Positions 36,178 through 49,849 of a DNA stretch of 64,000 nucleotides are shown here, in pieces. The first letter of the stretch is position 1. Every line of letters begins with the position of its first letter. The notes under the pieces were generated by a model. The model saw only the letters and a list, made by a program, of their open reading frames with translations, had not been told where the DNA came from and did no database searches. The DNA is from Diadema setosum (taxonomy: Eukaryota; Echinodermata; Echinoidea; Diadematoida; Diadematidae). The stretch lies in contig CM067059.1 in the NCBI GenBank assembly GCA_033980235.1, positions 10,909,100-10,973,099 of the forward strand, given 5' to 3'. The position numbers and the translations under genes are program-made.

Positions 36178-36250
36178 AGCTTGCCTGTACAGTGTCGCGG
36201 CGATTGTTAACGGCCCGTTAACGATCGCCGCGACACTGTACAGGCATGCT
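36178..36250. repeat. Near-perfect 65-base palindrome
   Basis: Arms 36182-36213 and 36215-36246 are complementary over 32 bases around a single central base (36214). The only non-Watson-Crick pair is T36205 with G36223, a G-U pair in RNA. After one mismatch (36181/36247), three more pairs extend it to 36178-36250. The core GTCGCGGCGAT is CG-rich in an AT-rich setting. Both strands therefore read the same peptide in one frame (YSVAAIVNGPLTIAATLYR). Confidence 0.95.
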
Positions 36251-37499
36251 GTCAGTGACTTTCGGATCCTTTTGTCGTGACAGGTCACATATAAATGTAA
36301 TTCTTCTATTGGTAAAGGTTTACCACAACATGTGTGAAAAAAAAGAGAGATAAACAATAGGGTTATTGAAAACTCAAAGAGAGAGAGATACAGAGTGAAA
36401 AATAAACAAGTGGACAGATCAGAAATATTTTTTAGGTAATTTGGTAATATCATGATTTACTTAGAAGCTTGGAAAAAAAAAACGGATGTGGAAGTAAAGG
36501 ACTAGGAAAGGGAAGACATTGTAAAATGGGTCACAAATCAGGTCAAACTTTCTCTTTTCCTGTGAAAACGATACCTTTACGGATACTTGGAAATCAGGAT
36601 ATTGAAATGCCATATTTTAAAACATACTGTATATTGACCTGTATATCTGCACTTTCCATTTTTTCCACTTGTGATGTGATGCCTGGTCCAGATATTATGC
36701 CATTTTCTTTATTTTGTTTTTGCTGCAAGATCATTCAGAATTCTATCAAGCATTATCATCAAAAAGATATAGGCCTACAGTGTATATGAGTTTTACATCC
36801 ATTTTTATATGCAAATATGCAGAGCAAACTTTTCTTTTTTTCCTTCTGTGGAAAGAGTTTTATTCCATACCTTGACATATAGATAATACATTCATATGCC
36901 AGGGAAGGGTGGTTGATCATGCTGGTGGACAAAGTTATTGTATTAGATAGAAATACGAACAGTGGACAGAGTGAAGAAGCACAGGTGATTCAATGAAAAG
37001 ATGAAAGAGATATAGAGGTACATTATATGGCATACCAACTATTCTAGGATGAAAAGATTTTTGGATAAGTGGATAGGCGGATGCAAGATACAGAAGATAG
37101 CCGCCAAGAAGATAGTTGCCAGATGGATATATGACAAGAGTAGCTGTAAGTATTGTGAATGTGTTTATATATTTGTGCATAAGTATCATATTTAGTGTGA
37201 TATGGAATACTTTTGCATCAGATTTCATCAACATTCCCGTTTCGTGACATCACAATCATATCTGAATATGACACCAAAGTAAATGGGGCACAAATGAAGA
37301 ATGAATCAAATTCCCAAAGGAAAGTAGTCCTGATACTGAAAGAAAAAAAAAAGTCTCAAAAAAGCCTGTAGAGTGACCAGTTACTCTACAGATAAAGAAC
37401 AGATGTGTCCTGCGTGGGTATATCCTGTGGAAAAACGTGTTTGTTGCTCACAAGCATTTTTTGTTTGTTTCTCTGGACAGACTTGTTATATCATGACGT

Positions 37500-37690
37500 G
37501 CCACCTGTCTCTATGACATTAAACCCAGCAACAATTACCGAGGGGCGGATTGCCTAATTGACGTTAATTGCCTCTGAATTAGACAGGGCTGCGCTGAAGA
37601 TAATCCAAATTTATTTGACCTTAAGTTGAGTCCACTCTTCCCCTAGTGGTTGAACCCATGTGAGGACAGCTTGCTGACCACTGGACAGTC
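37500..37690. promoter_or_regulatory. Candidate regulatory island with homeobox/Otx-like sites
   Basis: Compact stretch with CCTAATTGACGTTAATTG, GAATTAGAC and GATAATCC (Otx/bicoid-like TAATCC overlapping a GATA core). There is no open frame of note. Reading it as an enhancer is an inference from motif density only. Confidence 0.3.
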
Positions 37691-40600
37691 CAGCAACACA
37701 GGATATGCTCATTATATTTCAGGGGGTGTCCTCTCATATGTGGAGTGAGGGACAAATGAAGCTGTAGTGAGATCCAAGATTAAAACAAAATTTCATGAAA
37801 ATTAATTTTTGGGTCCGTGTCAGTGTATGTCTTTGAAATGCAGAGTTGTATTTGAACAACATAGTTTATAACATTTGCATTTTCTTTTCATGCAAAAATG
37901 CAGATTTAGTCTTGTCAATACCTTGGGGTGATAATGGACCAATCCAATGATTCATTCATGTAGATTCATTGTCAGATGCATAGGGAAGAGATTATGTAAC
38001 ATATTTGCAGCATGATGTCATCATGTCTTTCCTTTGGCTTCATAGACTGGTGATTCAAATCAGCTGCCCGGAGTGCCCAAAAACCTGTCCTATTTTGGCA
38101 ATCTTTTTTTCTTTTCTTTTTCTTTTCAGTAAAGAAAATTCAATGCCAGCCAATCTTCGGAGACGTGGCTTCTGTGTATAATGAGTGACATTTTCCATGC
38201 GTGCATGCCAATGTGTAATTCTCATTTGCCCATGCCTCCATGTACAAATTCAAGAATCTGAAAAGCCCTCCATGTTTTTGTTCTTGAGATTTTTTTATGT
38301 GTAGGCCTTATGTGTGTGTGCCAATGTGTAAGAGCATTCTTCTGTGTGCCAATTTGCAATTTTCACTTGCCAGCACTTTCTTTACAAATGTGGGGTTTTG
38401 ATTTTTTTTTTTACTTCTTTCAAATGACATTGTCAGGGATCTTTTGTGTGAGTGTGTGCTCATGTGAATTTGCATTTCTTTCACATGTGTCAATGTGTTG
38501 CATGCAAATGTAGAAATCCCTCCTCCAAAGAAAAAAAAATTCCCTTTTTAAAGATTTACTTGTTTGTGCAGAGCACAGATGAATGGCTAATCAATTTGAT
38601 TCCGATTTCAGTGTATCAGTCACTTTGCCCTGGTTCTGCCAGCTTTCCTGGATATGTGTGAATAGTGATTCATTTGCCTGGATTAAAATATGAATGCAAG
38701 TGTACCATAATCAGTTGCCACTCCAAGAAATAAAGGGGAAGAAATAATGGTGTGAAAGAAAACTTTGAAAAAGAATAGAATATAAGTGAAGGGAAGAAAG
38801 GACTGCATGAAAGATGAACAGATTAGGGTGAGGAAAATATAAGAGTGAAGGAAGAAAGTTATATTTTTCTTTGTTATTCCGTGTTTTTTCTGTTTTATGT
38901 GATATGTTTATTGTTATGCTATGATGACATGAATAAAAAGAAAAAAAAAGTTTTTTTTTTGTGTGTGTGTGTGTGTGTGTAAAAAAGGTGTATTCCTCAG
39001 TCATACTTTGCTAGGTTTTGGTCTTATGCATTAGTAATTTTGTTACCCTGAAAGCTATAAATGCTCCTTTACTTGGCAGAGAGAGGATGTTGCTTTGAGT
39101 AAAGCAAGGACGAGCAGCAAATGTCATTTCTTTCCATCATCAACAAATTCTACTCTTTCAATACACCGCCAGCACCTGTGGCAAGAAGGGTGTTCTGGCT
39201 GTGTGCGTAGGTGTGGCATTCTTTCAGGATGTTGAAGTGATGGAATTTCGCCATCCACTAGTGTTGTACCATCGTGGAGTGAGGGACTTTTGGTGGTGAC
39301 GATGATGATGATAATAAAGATGGTAGCTTTAATTATTGATTACAGGATGCATTCATACTGCATTCAGTCTTTGGTCCAGGGACATGTACAATGTATATTA
39401 TGCAAGTACGAGTCAGGTGTAATCCATAGGCCTACTCACTTTAATAGCACCTTGTACTGGATCAAGTTGTGGAGCATTGCTCTTGTGCAACCTCCCTCAC
39501 ACACAAAAAATCCATTTTTGCAATGTGATGCAAAAAGCATTAGTTCTTGTGTACAGATAAAAATAAGAAAAAGAAATTGTTAACTGTTGTGATACAAGTT
39601 ACAAAGTAAAAATTGATCCAGCTCGATTAAAAAAAAAAAAAAGAACAACTCTTGCAGTCAATTTCTCTGCACAGTATATGGGAAGACAAAATGTTTCATC
39701 CCATAAAGCAATGTGGCCAAACGTGTATGTCCACACACTCTGAATAACCAGGATCATGCTGACAACTGTGTACACTTTATAAAGTACCAACATGGATATG
39801 GTAATGTGGGACTGTAAAAAGTATTTTATCATTACTGTACTTATGAAACTTTTTACTCATTTAGTGGATATGGTAATCCTTTCTTTTCTATGTAATTTCA
39901 AATGAAGAAATCCAGCAAAGTTTTACGAACAAGCCAATGGAGTCGAATGTAGGGACATGGATACTTGATTATCTTATGTGCATATATATGCAACAGTGGC
40001 CAATATCAGTGTCTTGTAAAGAGTATGAGAATCTTAAAAATTCAGAAACTTTTTCGTATAGTATCTGAGTAGTGATGTGACTTTCTTCCATACCATTTGC
40101 TTGGTTTTCACTCCACTTATGAAATTCTGCGGGTAGATAGGGAGAGCCACAATACTTAAAATGCACCCTCGAGTCCGCAGGAGCACCTGGTAGCCACATG
40201 ATCAACCCACTTCTGCCCAGATGGTATCCTACCATCCAAGGATGTTGCGACTCCTCAACTGCCCTCAAACACTCCTAAGGGTGGATGTAGCCACACCACA
40301 CAGTTAGAGCAGGCAAAAAACAAAAAACAAAAAAACAAAAAAACAAAAGAGAGAGAAACTGGTGAATGCATTGTTGATTTTATTCCGTCATCGATCGATG
40401 CACCAGGAAAAACGCACACAGGCCTAGTGCTTTTTTAGCTTGAATTACAGATGCAGTTTCCTGTGTCATCTGTGCCATATATTTACAATTATACCATCTC
40501 ATAGCTGGCTAATCATTTCACATGAAACTTTTTATGTAGCACTATTTAGAATTATCAAGTTAAAAAATAATCAGCCAGTGTAAGTGCACAAAGGCAGATA

Positions 40601-40867
40601 ACCTATGGATGTTCGGGATAGTTTGGCATTTCCCTTTTCTTTTCCAGAGAAACAGAAACAATTCCAAAGACACCAAATTCTGAAAAAAAAGCAAGAAAAC
40701 ATTTGCATAAATGTCATGTTTCTATTATTGCATTCTGATTGTCTGGTTCCATCCATTCAAAGAAACTGAAAATACATCACGATTTTATAAAAAAAGTTGT
40801 GTTTTCCTCTTTATTACAATAAGTTTATGGGGCTGACGAGCAGCAGTAATAACCACACATTACATAT

Positions 40868-41041
40868 ACTGTAAATCCAGAAACTTTCAGACCATGCAAT
40901 ATTTGTGAATTGGCATTTGGCATTCAGTGCATTGTGTAGAAAAAAAAACACAACTTTTGCATGCATTTTACTTTCATGAATCTTTGCTCCTTGCAACAAT
41001 CACAAAAGTTTCAAATACACACAAATTTCTGGCATTACAGT
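40868..41041. mobile_element. Decayed CGCGAAA-family foldback element
   Basis: Left ACTGTAAATCCAGAAACTTT and complement of the right end ACTGTAATGCCAGAAATTTG. About 174 bases. CG pairs absent, consistent with an old copy. Confidence 0.6.
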
Positions 41042-41070
41042 TACGAGGGATAGATGTAGGTGGAAACACT

Positions 41071-41319
41071 TGAAGGGTTTGTTTGCAAAAACCGATAAGC
41101 CCATTTTTGAAGATTTTGAAGTACGATCTCTGTCATAAAGTACAAAATAATACCTTTTAAATGATGTATTGGTCACTACATATAAAGGTATATTTTTGAA
41201 GTTATGGTCAAAAGAAGCAAAAATTTTCTTATTATTCTCTTTATTTTTCTTGACCTTTAATTGCAAATATCTCCATTTGGCAAATATGGACTTATCGGTT
41301 TTTGCAAACAAACTCTTCA
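41071..41319. mobile_element. Foldback MITE with GTTTGTTTGCAAAAACC ends
   Basis: TGAAGGGTTTGTTTGCAAAA then ACCGATAAGCCCAT on the left mirrors TGAAGAGTTTGTTTGCAAAA then ACCGATAAGTCCAT on the complement of the right: 34 bases with 2 mismatches. About 249 bases, non-coding. It starts about 30 bases from the preceding element. Confidence 0.85.
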
Positions 41320-42285
41320 CTTGGTTGTCGATTTCTAGTACAGACAGTGCACCTACAGTCTGCAAGCAAGCACTGGAGGAGTGTAGTGATATGGAGAGAT
41401 CAGTCACATATCAGCAGACTAGACTGTAATTTCCATAATTTTTACAGTACAAGTGCGAGTAAATTACTGCACATAGTATATGGTGTAATATTTCCCAGAT
41501 CATGCTGTGGTTCATCAATATGATTATATTGACCCTATATATGTATACCTTAGATGGTAAGTTAGTTTCAATATGCAACTTCAGATGATAAACATATCCA
41601 TGTGTACCTGTCTTTCATTATAGTTGTATCATAGTTTAAAAATCAAAGGGCTGTGCAATGTAAACAAAAATCCATCAGAACAATATTTTGTGGGCATTTA
41701 TAGCTAGTGATTCAATATAATTGCAAACAGATCATTGAGTTGGGGACAGAGAGGAATATAATGAAACAAGTTATGTTTCATGAATGGAAACCCTGCAGAT
41801 TTATCCTGTGCCAGTTAAATGATTTCTCATTTCACTTTATTTATTCGTGTTTTCTACATTAGTGCATGACAGTAAAACATTTATGTAGACATAGTTATAC
41901 AAAATCAATACAACATTGTAATAGAAAAAAAAAAGGAAATACAATTGTATATGCAAGGATTTTTGTGACTGTACCAAAATAAAGTTTTTGAAAATGGAAG
42001 AAGCTGCTGAAAAGCTAAGCTTTTAATTTCCAGTCCCCTCATGATCAATAACTAATTACTGAGCAAGCAAAACTAAGACAGATTGCCTTAAAAAAGGAAA
42101 GACAGAAAGAAAAAAAAAAACACCTTACATACGTATTGTATATAGACCTATATACATGTATATATACACACACACTCATGCCACATGTAGGACACATGCC
42201 AGTAACCTTCATGTACACTAATATGATTCAATTACTAGTATTATATACTTGTACATACAAATTGTATGTATGTAGATGTGCATGT

Positions 42286-42363
42286 ATCTGTCTATCTATC
42301 TATGTATCTATCTGTCTGTCTATCTATCTACCTATCTGTCTATATCTATCTATCTATCCATCC
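42286..42363. repeat. (TCTA)n microsatellite
   Basis: Imperfect TCTA array with TGTA, TCTG, CCTA and TCCA variants. Confidence 0.93.
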
Positions 42364-43459
42364 ACATATGCATATATGTCCATGGGAACAGCTCTGTATA
42401 TCAAAAATGTTTGATTACCCAATGTCATGGTATGTCATGTGCTTGCATGATGTTCAGAGGTCCACTGTTATGTCACATACATGTTGTTTTGATGTGCAAA
42501 CCTGTAGCCCTATAGAATTATGTACATGTACTTACATAGACTGGTGAGTTATGCATAAAACAGGCAAATGACTAGACCCCCCCCCCCCCTTTCTTTTTTC
42601 CTTGTTCTTTACTGGGCCAGCAATTATGCCTACTGGCATAGCCGTATGCGAATTCATCTGCTTTTTTTTCTTTTCGTGTGCGTGTGTCCGTTCGGAAGCC
42701 ATACAATACACTTGCACAGATGCCAGTTGGATGTTACAAAGCCTGCTACGTCTGTCCATGATAGCAACAGACGACAGCAAGGGCTGCAAAAATTATGATC
42801 CGGTCGTATGTAGGTCAGGTCATTGTGGTTGGGGTCAGTTGGTAACAGACTGAGGGAGAAATTTGGGCTCCCCTCCCATTTCTGTTCTTCACCCTCATCT
42901 GCAACTCTGGGGGCATAAAAACAATAGTGGTGACCGATGTGCTTAAGGTACCTCGACCTATTAAGGTACCTTGACCTTGGTACTACACAAGACCCATGTG
43001 TGGTAATGTCATACAAATTCTAGGCTTATACAAAGGAAAATAGAACTAGAGTGGATCTTACAGGAGAACCCTGAATAACAATACCACCTTTTTCCTTTTT
43101 TCTTTTGCATGTGTCATAATATAGTGGATGGAGGGAATGTGTTTATTAGACCGTACCGTGCCATGATAGATAAATGCCAACTGCAAAACCACACCCGATA
43201 TGCATCAGGTCAGAACTTACATAGTAGATTTTCCATCAAATTCCAGCCATATTTTGCAAGCCTATGGTTGCGGTATGCAGGTCCCGCCAACATTGTGGCA
43301 TATTTTGAATCTATTGTTCCATGATTCACTGCTTACTAGAGCACTGTGGTGAACGTACTTTCAGAGGTACAATGTATATTCCTAAGAGTATCAAACACAA
43401 AGTTCCGAATTCAAATCTCGCACCAGTGTCTGCAGACAACATGTCCCTCTCAAAGCAGG

Positions 43460-43684
43460 TACTGTATATGCCATATATTTCGCGAGTCTAAATTTTCACG
43501 ATTCGGGATTTCCCAACGATTTCGCGAGTGGTTAAATTCGCGATCGTGGAGTCCTGTACTGAACGGAGATATGTACATCGGGCTCAGAGTCAATATTTTC
43601 GCGTGTCTTTAATTTCGCGAATAGCACCTGACTCGCGAAATTCGCGAAAATAAAAACCTCGCGAAATATTTGGCGTATACAGTA
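43460..43684. mobile_element. CGCGAAA-family foldback MITE
   Basis: 225 bases with 27-base terminal inverted repeats, 2 mismatches, from TACTGTATAYGCCA to TATTTCGCGAG. At least six internal CGCGA/TCGCG motifs are kept. The CG content is striking against the flanks. Confidence 0.88.
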
Positions 43685-43828
43685 TACAAATGCCAGAGCA
43701 GTAACAACATAACCCTTTATTCCTTATATTGAAGAAGTTACTCAGGGTAAATTAAGAGTATGTTATTATAATGGTAAGCATTACTATGATTTTGAGTGCT
43801 ATTATAATGATTATGACTTAAATTATAG

Positions 43829-43845
43829 TTGTTGTTATTGTTATT

Positions 43846-43878
<33 letters not shown>

Positions 43879-43911
43879 TTTATTATCATTATTATCATTA
43901 TTATTATTATT

Positions 43912-43949
<38 letters not shown>

Positions 43950-43950
43950 T
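43829..43950. repeat. (ATT)n/(ATC)n microsatellite
   Basis: Trinucleotide array starting ATT-rich and becoming a pure ATC run at about 43913-43948. The poly-Leu/Ser open frame over it is an artefact. Confidence 0.95.
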
Positions 43951-45039
43951 ATCATCGTTTGTGGTAGCAAGAGTCAGGATACTGGGGAAATTCTCAGCTT
44001 TACAAGAAGATTACATGAATATAATATGTGAACAGAAGAACACACTCAAAAAGATATATAAATTAAGTAAATAAATAAATCATGCATACTATGTAGACAT
44101 GACAGAGGACAAGACATTTCCATTTTGATAAATGTGTAATTATATGCTTTATGTTTATTTGAAAATATATAAATGCATGGCATGGCAGTTTTATGCAGCC
44201 TTGTATAAGTCATTCCACCTCACAGCAGTGTTATTATTTTCCTCTTCAAACCTTGATGATGAGATGGTATACCTAAAGTGTCTGAGTAGATGGTTCAAGG
44301 AAAGTTGTGCTGTTCATGTGAATGATGGTATCAGTTCATGAAAATGTTATACATGCGGAAGATATTTCCTATCAGGATGAAACATCATCATACTTTCTAG
44401 TGCAAGTGATACTTGTGTGAATCGATGTCTATGAGGGATTTTTCTGTCCAGTAACCTCATGATTTCAAGTGTAGGATATCAAACATTCACACTGTCATCA
44501 CGACTGCAATTCTTAAGTTTGTACACTGCGGTGGTAGCAAATTGTTATCCTGATATCTCTACACTGTGGCAATTTGGTAGTCTGCACCCACATGCACTAT
44601 TGCTGATAGAAGAAAAAATGGCCTCCGTCTCATTTCTATTACTATGTATCTGTCTCTTTTTTCCCTTTTTCCATTTGTATAAAATTTCGTCCTGCCATCT
44701 ATCAGGACCCCACCCTGTATAGAATAGCAAACCCCCACAGCAAAGTAGATGGTTGCATCCACAGCGACGTGATGACACACACATACACACGCACAAAATC
44801 CACACACTCACATGCATATACAACCCCACACAAACACCCACACACAACCCCAGACAAATAACCCCACAGCCCGTCCCGGAGGTACAGTTGGATAATTGAT
44901 ACTGTGCAGAATAACCCTGCGAGCCCGATACCGATCTCACAGACCAGCTGATGCGTATTTTCGCTTTCTACTACCCAAGTGGTGAAGGGAGCTCTTTCCA
45001 GATGTTATGACTTCCTCTGAGAGCAGAAAAAAAAAAGAA

Positions 45040-48000
45040 GAAAGATAGAGAGAGAAGTTGATGCGGTGGTATACTTGCCTTTCAGTCCCTCTTTCTTTGC
45101 ACCCAAGAGCCCTCTTGGGCGTGATACGAAGTTCCGATCGTAGATCACAATAAGTTGTGTGTTTCTGTTTTTTGAGCACGCATCGATTCAAGTTAGCAAT
45201 CAGAGCGCGTATTGATGCAAAAAGTATTGCCATCGCCCTGACTGATCTCCCAGTTTGGCACATCTTAAGAAAGCAGCGAGAACGAACGACAGAGAGATGC
45301 GTTGAGGTGCAACTTGATGCATGCGTGGCCAGCATCTTACGCTTCTTTCTGTCATCATTCTCTGACTTCACTCTGCAAACCTCAGAAGATCGTCTGATTT
45401 GCTGATTACGACATACAATAATGTAAACACACACATTTTTGCCTTGCATTAATATTCACGCATATCATGCTGCTTATGGCTGTAGCGAATTCTAAAACCT
45501 GCAAAAATATCTTCACAATATTTTCTGCACATTTTGAATGGTTTGACAATTGTGCAGTGCAAATTCAAGAACCTGCGAATATGTTTTTTGAGCCGCTCAG
45601 CACGAAATATTATGGACTTTGGCAGTAGTATTTTTGGCGGAATATACCTTGATCATTGTTAGTATCCACAAACCGTCGATTAAGATTAACTCTCCACCAT
45701 CAACCAGTCTCTCCTCTTACCCTTCCATCATTCCTGTGGCAACGCTGTCTAACCGCACTTTGCCCAGTGAAGTCGTATACACATCCTTCCACCACCTCAC
45801 AGGTAGAGTTAACCACAACACCTCACCTCCTGATCCTAATGCAATTGAAGAAGCATTATATAACTGTAGACATATATGATTATCTGAATGATATGCAAAT
45901 AAAGAAACTTATTCTTCCGTCTCTTGTCATATGCGCTTCTCAGTTACATCGTCTCTCTAAGCTGCGTCTCATACAATGTTAAGGACACCAGAACATTAAA
46001 AGCATCATAGCAGGTCCTTAAGGAAGAACAAAGTTTTCTGCATCATCAATACCTTTAATCAAAATCTATCTGTACCTTTCACATTTCTGTTGCCATTTCT
46101 AATACAATGGAAACTTGATATAAAAGGAAATACCTGATATGAACAAACTAATTTCTCTGGTCCCAATGAATTTATTTCCTTTGTTTTGTATTGTTTATTG
46201 ACTACTGATATAACAAAATATCTGATATAAAGAACAAATTCTTTGTCCCAAGAATCTCGTCATACTGAGTTTCCACTGTACACTTTTTTTTAAAATCATT
46301 GCATGGCTTCATTCAGAATCTGTCAACAATCGTAATATTCGGTGAACTTTCTATTCGTTTTTTTTTTTTCTCATGGAAATATGCAACAATCCCAGCCAGT
46401 GATCAAAGGAATGCAATAATGAAATGAAATGACTTCACCTTGAAGGTTTCTGTGTTGAAACACCCTTGAGGACAGGTAAAAGACAGAAGACATGCAAAAA
46501 AGAGGAAGAAGAAGAAGAAGATGAGGCGGTGACAACATCAAAGAATTTTGATGCAAGTTGAACCCATCTTTTTTTCCCTTGAAATTCTTTGCTACTGTAT
46601 CTTCCACTTGCCCCGGCAATGACCCTCTCTTTCTCATTGCTACAAGAGGGTCTCCTGGACTCCGTCTTCCTCTCTCTGGCCTCAAAGCGGTGGACGAGAC
46701 AAAACATGCTCCGGCCAAGGATGGATGCTATCCACCTACAATCAGTACTCTCTTATGCACCCTCGCCCCCTCCTCCAAACAAGAAGTGCATTGACATTTC
46801 GGGGGCGATAATCCTCCTCCTCGATCCCGGGGGCTCAGGTGCGCTTTTGGTCATCTGGATTGAATGCTGCCCCCTTAAAGTGACTTTGGGTCTGCTTCGT
46901 GATGAGTGCAGGGTGATATTGTAACCAAAAAGAGGGGGGGGGGGTATATTAGATCTGGTAAAGCCAAGGTCGCCGTCAAGCTGTTTTTACATGGAGTACC
47001 CTCAAAGAGTTCTTGAAATGTAGCACGTCTTGCATGGTAAGGGTCACACTTGAATTCACCCCTCACCTCCTTTTGCACTTCAGCTCTGGTGACCCGGAAT
47101 TCTGGTGTTAAATAAGTTTTTATGAGAGGAGACAACAATAAGATTATCTGCCTATATGGATTGTTTTAGATTTTGTCTTTGTTTTACGGTCTGTGGCGAG
47201 AAGAATATATCTTTTTTTTCCCCTCTTTCTTTTCAAATCCTGCGGTAGCTCGAGTGTGACCATATTTCATTTGCAATACAAATTGTCATTCGCGGTCTTG
47301 CCAAATTCGTCTGCATGATTGCAGTCCTGTTGATGTATTGCTGTGCCTTGGCAAGCGGTATCTATTCATCAAACTGTGGACTAGCTTGCTAACTGAGTTG
47401 GGTCTGGACAATGAGCCACGGAATATTCCTATTGCTCTTTGCAAGCGAGATACCCTCTCGAGGAATATACACATATTCTCCTTTCTCCTTTTGTTGCTCA
47501 GAATTTGACATTTTAAACCAAACACTGTGCTCCATATTTTATTGGCGCTAATTCATCCATTTGCCATGGGTTCAAAAGTTTTCTTCTTCAAAACCTTTGT
47601 ATATCAGGCACCAGCTAGACATTTGAGCCAAGCGGATAACCTAGATGTGTTTAATGGCAAAGTGAAACTGCTGTAAAAGTTGACTGTATGACAGATAGGT
47701 CTATCCCATTGTCTCCCCTGTAATGCATGGTTAAATTTGCTCCTCTATGTCTATATTAGTATACAAATGTTCAAATGATTGGGCAGATACACCTTTGAGC
47801 AAGTGAAAATCAGGTGATGCTCCTGGCTAAAATCTCAGCCAGTGGTTTCTCTTCCCCCATATTCCTGCCTCTTTAGTTGTTCCTTTTCACCTTAGGTTTT
47901 TGCCAGCATTTGTTTATTTGTTTGTTTGTTTGTTTGTTTGTTAGCAGTGCTCAGAAAAGGTCCATAGATCTGACAAGCAGAGGAAGAAACTATAGGTGCA

Positions 48001-49849
48001 TTTGTCAACTCACTTCTGGCACAGAAATGGGTTTCCAAACTACTTTCAGGGAGTTTTGGGCAGTTGATAAATGCTGAACTTTTTTGAATATTGGATTACA
48101 AACACATTTCTGAAATGCCTTAAAAAAGTGTGATCGCATATGCATTTGAGCCAGGAATGCGTTTCTGTTAGACTTGATACACGCAAAGTCGTTTTGAAAC
48201 GCGTTGTGTTCATAGCTCGGACCTGCCTATGCAGCCACTGCCAACGACACATTTCCGCTCTTATGGTCAAACAACACAATGGTGCTGCACAGTGACACAA
48301 GGCCATCCAATCAACTCATGACAGAGTTTATAAAATGCAACAACTCAAGAAGCATGATCCGAAAGGGGTTTGCAAACGCATTTTGATAATGGGTATTGAA
48401 ACGTATTTCAAACATGGGAAAGTTGGCAAACGTAGCCTATGATGAAAATATAAAAAAGGGAGATTGTTCAATCATAATTCCTGTAAACAGGCTTACCATG
48501 TAGGTATAAACCTCCATGGGCTTACCTCCAATGTGAAACAACTTGTCTTCACTGGCTGTTCTCTTTCAGATCCTTTTTTTCCCTTCTACCCGCTTTGTTG
48601 GAGCATGAAAATACCAATGCTTGCCTTTCTATATTTAAATCATTCTGCCTGATATAAATCAAAACAATCTTCAACAGCAAGGCAGGGGAGTGAAGGCACT
48701 ATGATATGCATTATACTCTTGGAAATTTGAGTCAGAGAAAGGGGGGGGGGGGGGAAAGAGAAAGGGAGAAAGAACAACCGAGGTACCATATATTGATGGT
48801 GCTTTTATAGCGAGAGACACCCTCTGAGTAAAAGACAACAATAAGCTAACAGTTTCTAGCCAGAAGAGAAAACAGGCATTTGTTGATAGTTGAGGGCGTG
48901 CGATTTTTTCCCCTTTTCATGGGGAGTGGAGAAGGAGTAGAAAATACTTTTGTTGCCAAAGTCACGCAAGCATGTAGAGAATAGTGTTTGTTCATGTTTC
49001 GAAATGTCACTTCTTGTGAGCACATTTTCCATGCCCTGCTGCCTGAGGAATAATTGGAACTACAATGCACCATGCTATGCTGGCTAAGTCGTATCTAGTC
49101 TAGATTCCAGACTTTGCAGCCGCTCATGTCTACCTCTTCCTTCCTCCAGCCATAGTCATTCTAATTAGATGAAATGCATTGGTCTGTGAAGAGAAGATTT
49201 ATTCTGATTTGCCCGACCCGTGGATCTATCTCAATCCAAAGCTCGTCTTGCCATGCCTTCAAAAAGGAGAAGTTCCCTTTAACTTTAAATGCTAATCCCA
49301 ACCGGTCATGTGGACAGGACAAACAGCTGAGTGTCTGAAAGCTAGCCTAGCCGTTGCTTGGGGAGAAACCCATGCAGAAGCAGCCATCGCTCGAGTATGA
49401 AAGAAATAAAGAGAGAGAGAAGGAGAGTGAGAGCGAGAGAAAAGAGCCATGTGATTTGATTGTCGCAAACTACCAAAATAACAAGTGAATCCAGTAGAAA
49501 AAGGTAGACACTTAAAATGAAGGTGAAGATACTACTGATGCTCAATTGCTCCTGAAAACAAAAACTAGTACTACAGGCCCACGGAGATGCCACACAGTGA
49601 TCCAAACAGAAAAAGCAATGTTGATCTTTTATTATTCAGAATACGACAGTCAGTAAAATGGAAGATTTGATAGGAGAAAGACAGAGAAAGACGCAGAGAA
49701 AGAATGAGAGATTTTGCAGGGGAAAAAAAAAGCAAACAAACAAGCTTTTAGGATATGGAGAGAAAACATTGTGACTGTGCTTGCATCCAGTGGGGGGAAA
49801 GATAGAGAAAGAGAGGGAGAGAGGGGAAAGAAAGATGTGGAAAATGGAA
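45040..49849. other. Mixed DNA without recognised gene
   Basis: Less AT-rich patches occur at 45040-45400 and 46560-46870, the latter with several overlapping open frames on both strands but no domain. Also a pogo-like MITE (46105-46278), GAA units (46497-46525), G runs (46934-46944, 48741-48754), TTTG units (47911-47942) and purine-rich tracts (49405-49445). Confidence 0.55.
46105..46278. mobile_element. pogo-like MITE flanked by TA
   Basis: Ends CAATGGAAAC (left) and, on the complement of the right, CAGTGGAAAC, each directly flanked by TA (46103-46104, 46279-46280). The arms match imperfectly inward (GATATAA-type). CAGTGGAAAC-type ends with TA duplication fit Tc1/mariner-pogo MITEs. 174 bases, non-coding. 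Confidence 0.7.

Larger units (their letters stand above)
30829..37499. other. AT-rich DNA with repeats
   Basis: No gene recognised. Holds a CA tract (30889-30914), AAC units (30968-30989), a G run (31287-31302), a 27-base direct repeat CACAGCCTTGA...GGCTAGC (about 31317 and 31447), the inverted dispersed repeat (32368-32492), a foldback element (34045-34238), a G run (35631-35642) and the palindrome at 36182-36246. Confidence 0.65.
37691..45039. other. AT-rich DNA with repeats
   Basis: No gene recognised. Contains degenerate repeats around 38200-38520, a TG tract (38957-38980), foldback elements at 40868-41041, 41071-41319 and 43460-43684, microsatellites at 42286-42363 and 43829-43950, a C run (42577-42589) and an imperfect CA-rich tract (44770-44850). 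Confidence 0.65.

Noticed and set aside
36182..36246. microRNA precursor
   Set aside because: The one-base centre leaves no loop of workable size and the stem has no precursor-like bulges; a plain palindrome fits better.
42930..42985. Nuclear-receptor-like sites (CCAAGGTCA) among AAGGTACC repeats
   Set aside because: Likely a by-product of a short local AAGGTACCT repeat; not enough to call a regulatory element.
44937..45449. 170-codon open frame on the minus strand
   Set aside because: No recognisable domain, no splice-site logic, and runs of Ser/Leu/Phe from a purine-rich tract; most likely chance.
46558..46924. Overlapping 78- and 111-codon frames on the plus strand
   Set aside because: Several frames are open on both strands in a less AT-rich patch, with no domain and no splice-bounded structure.
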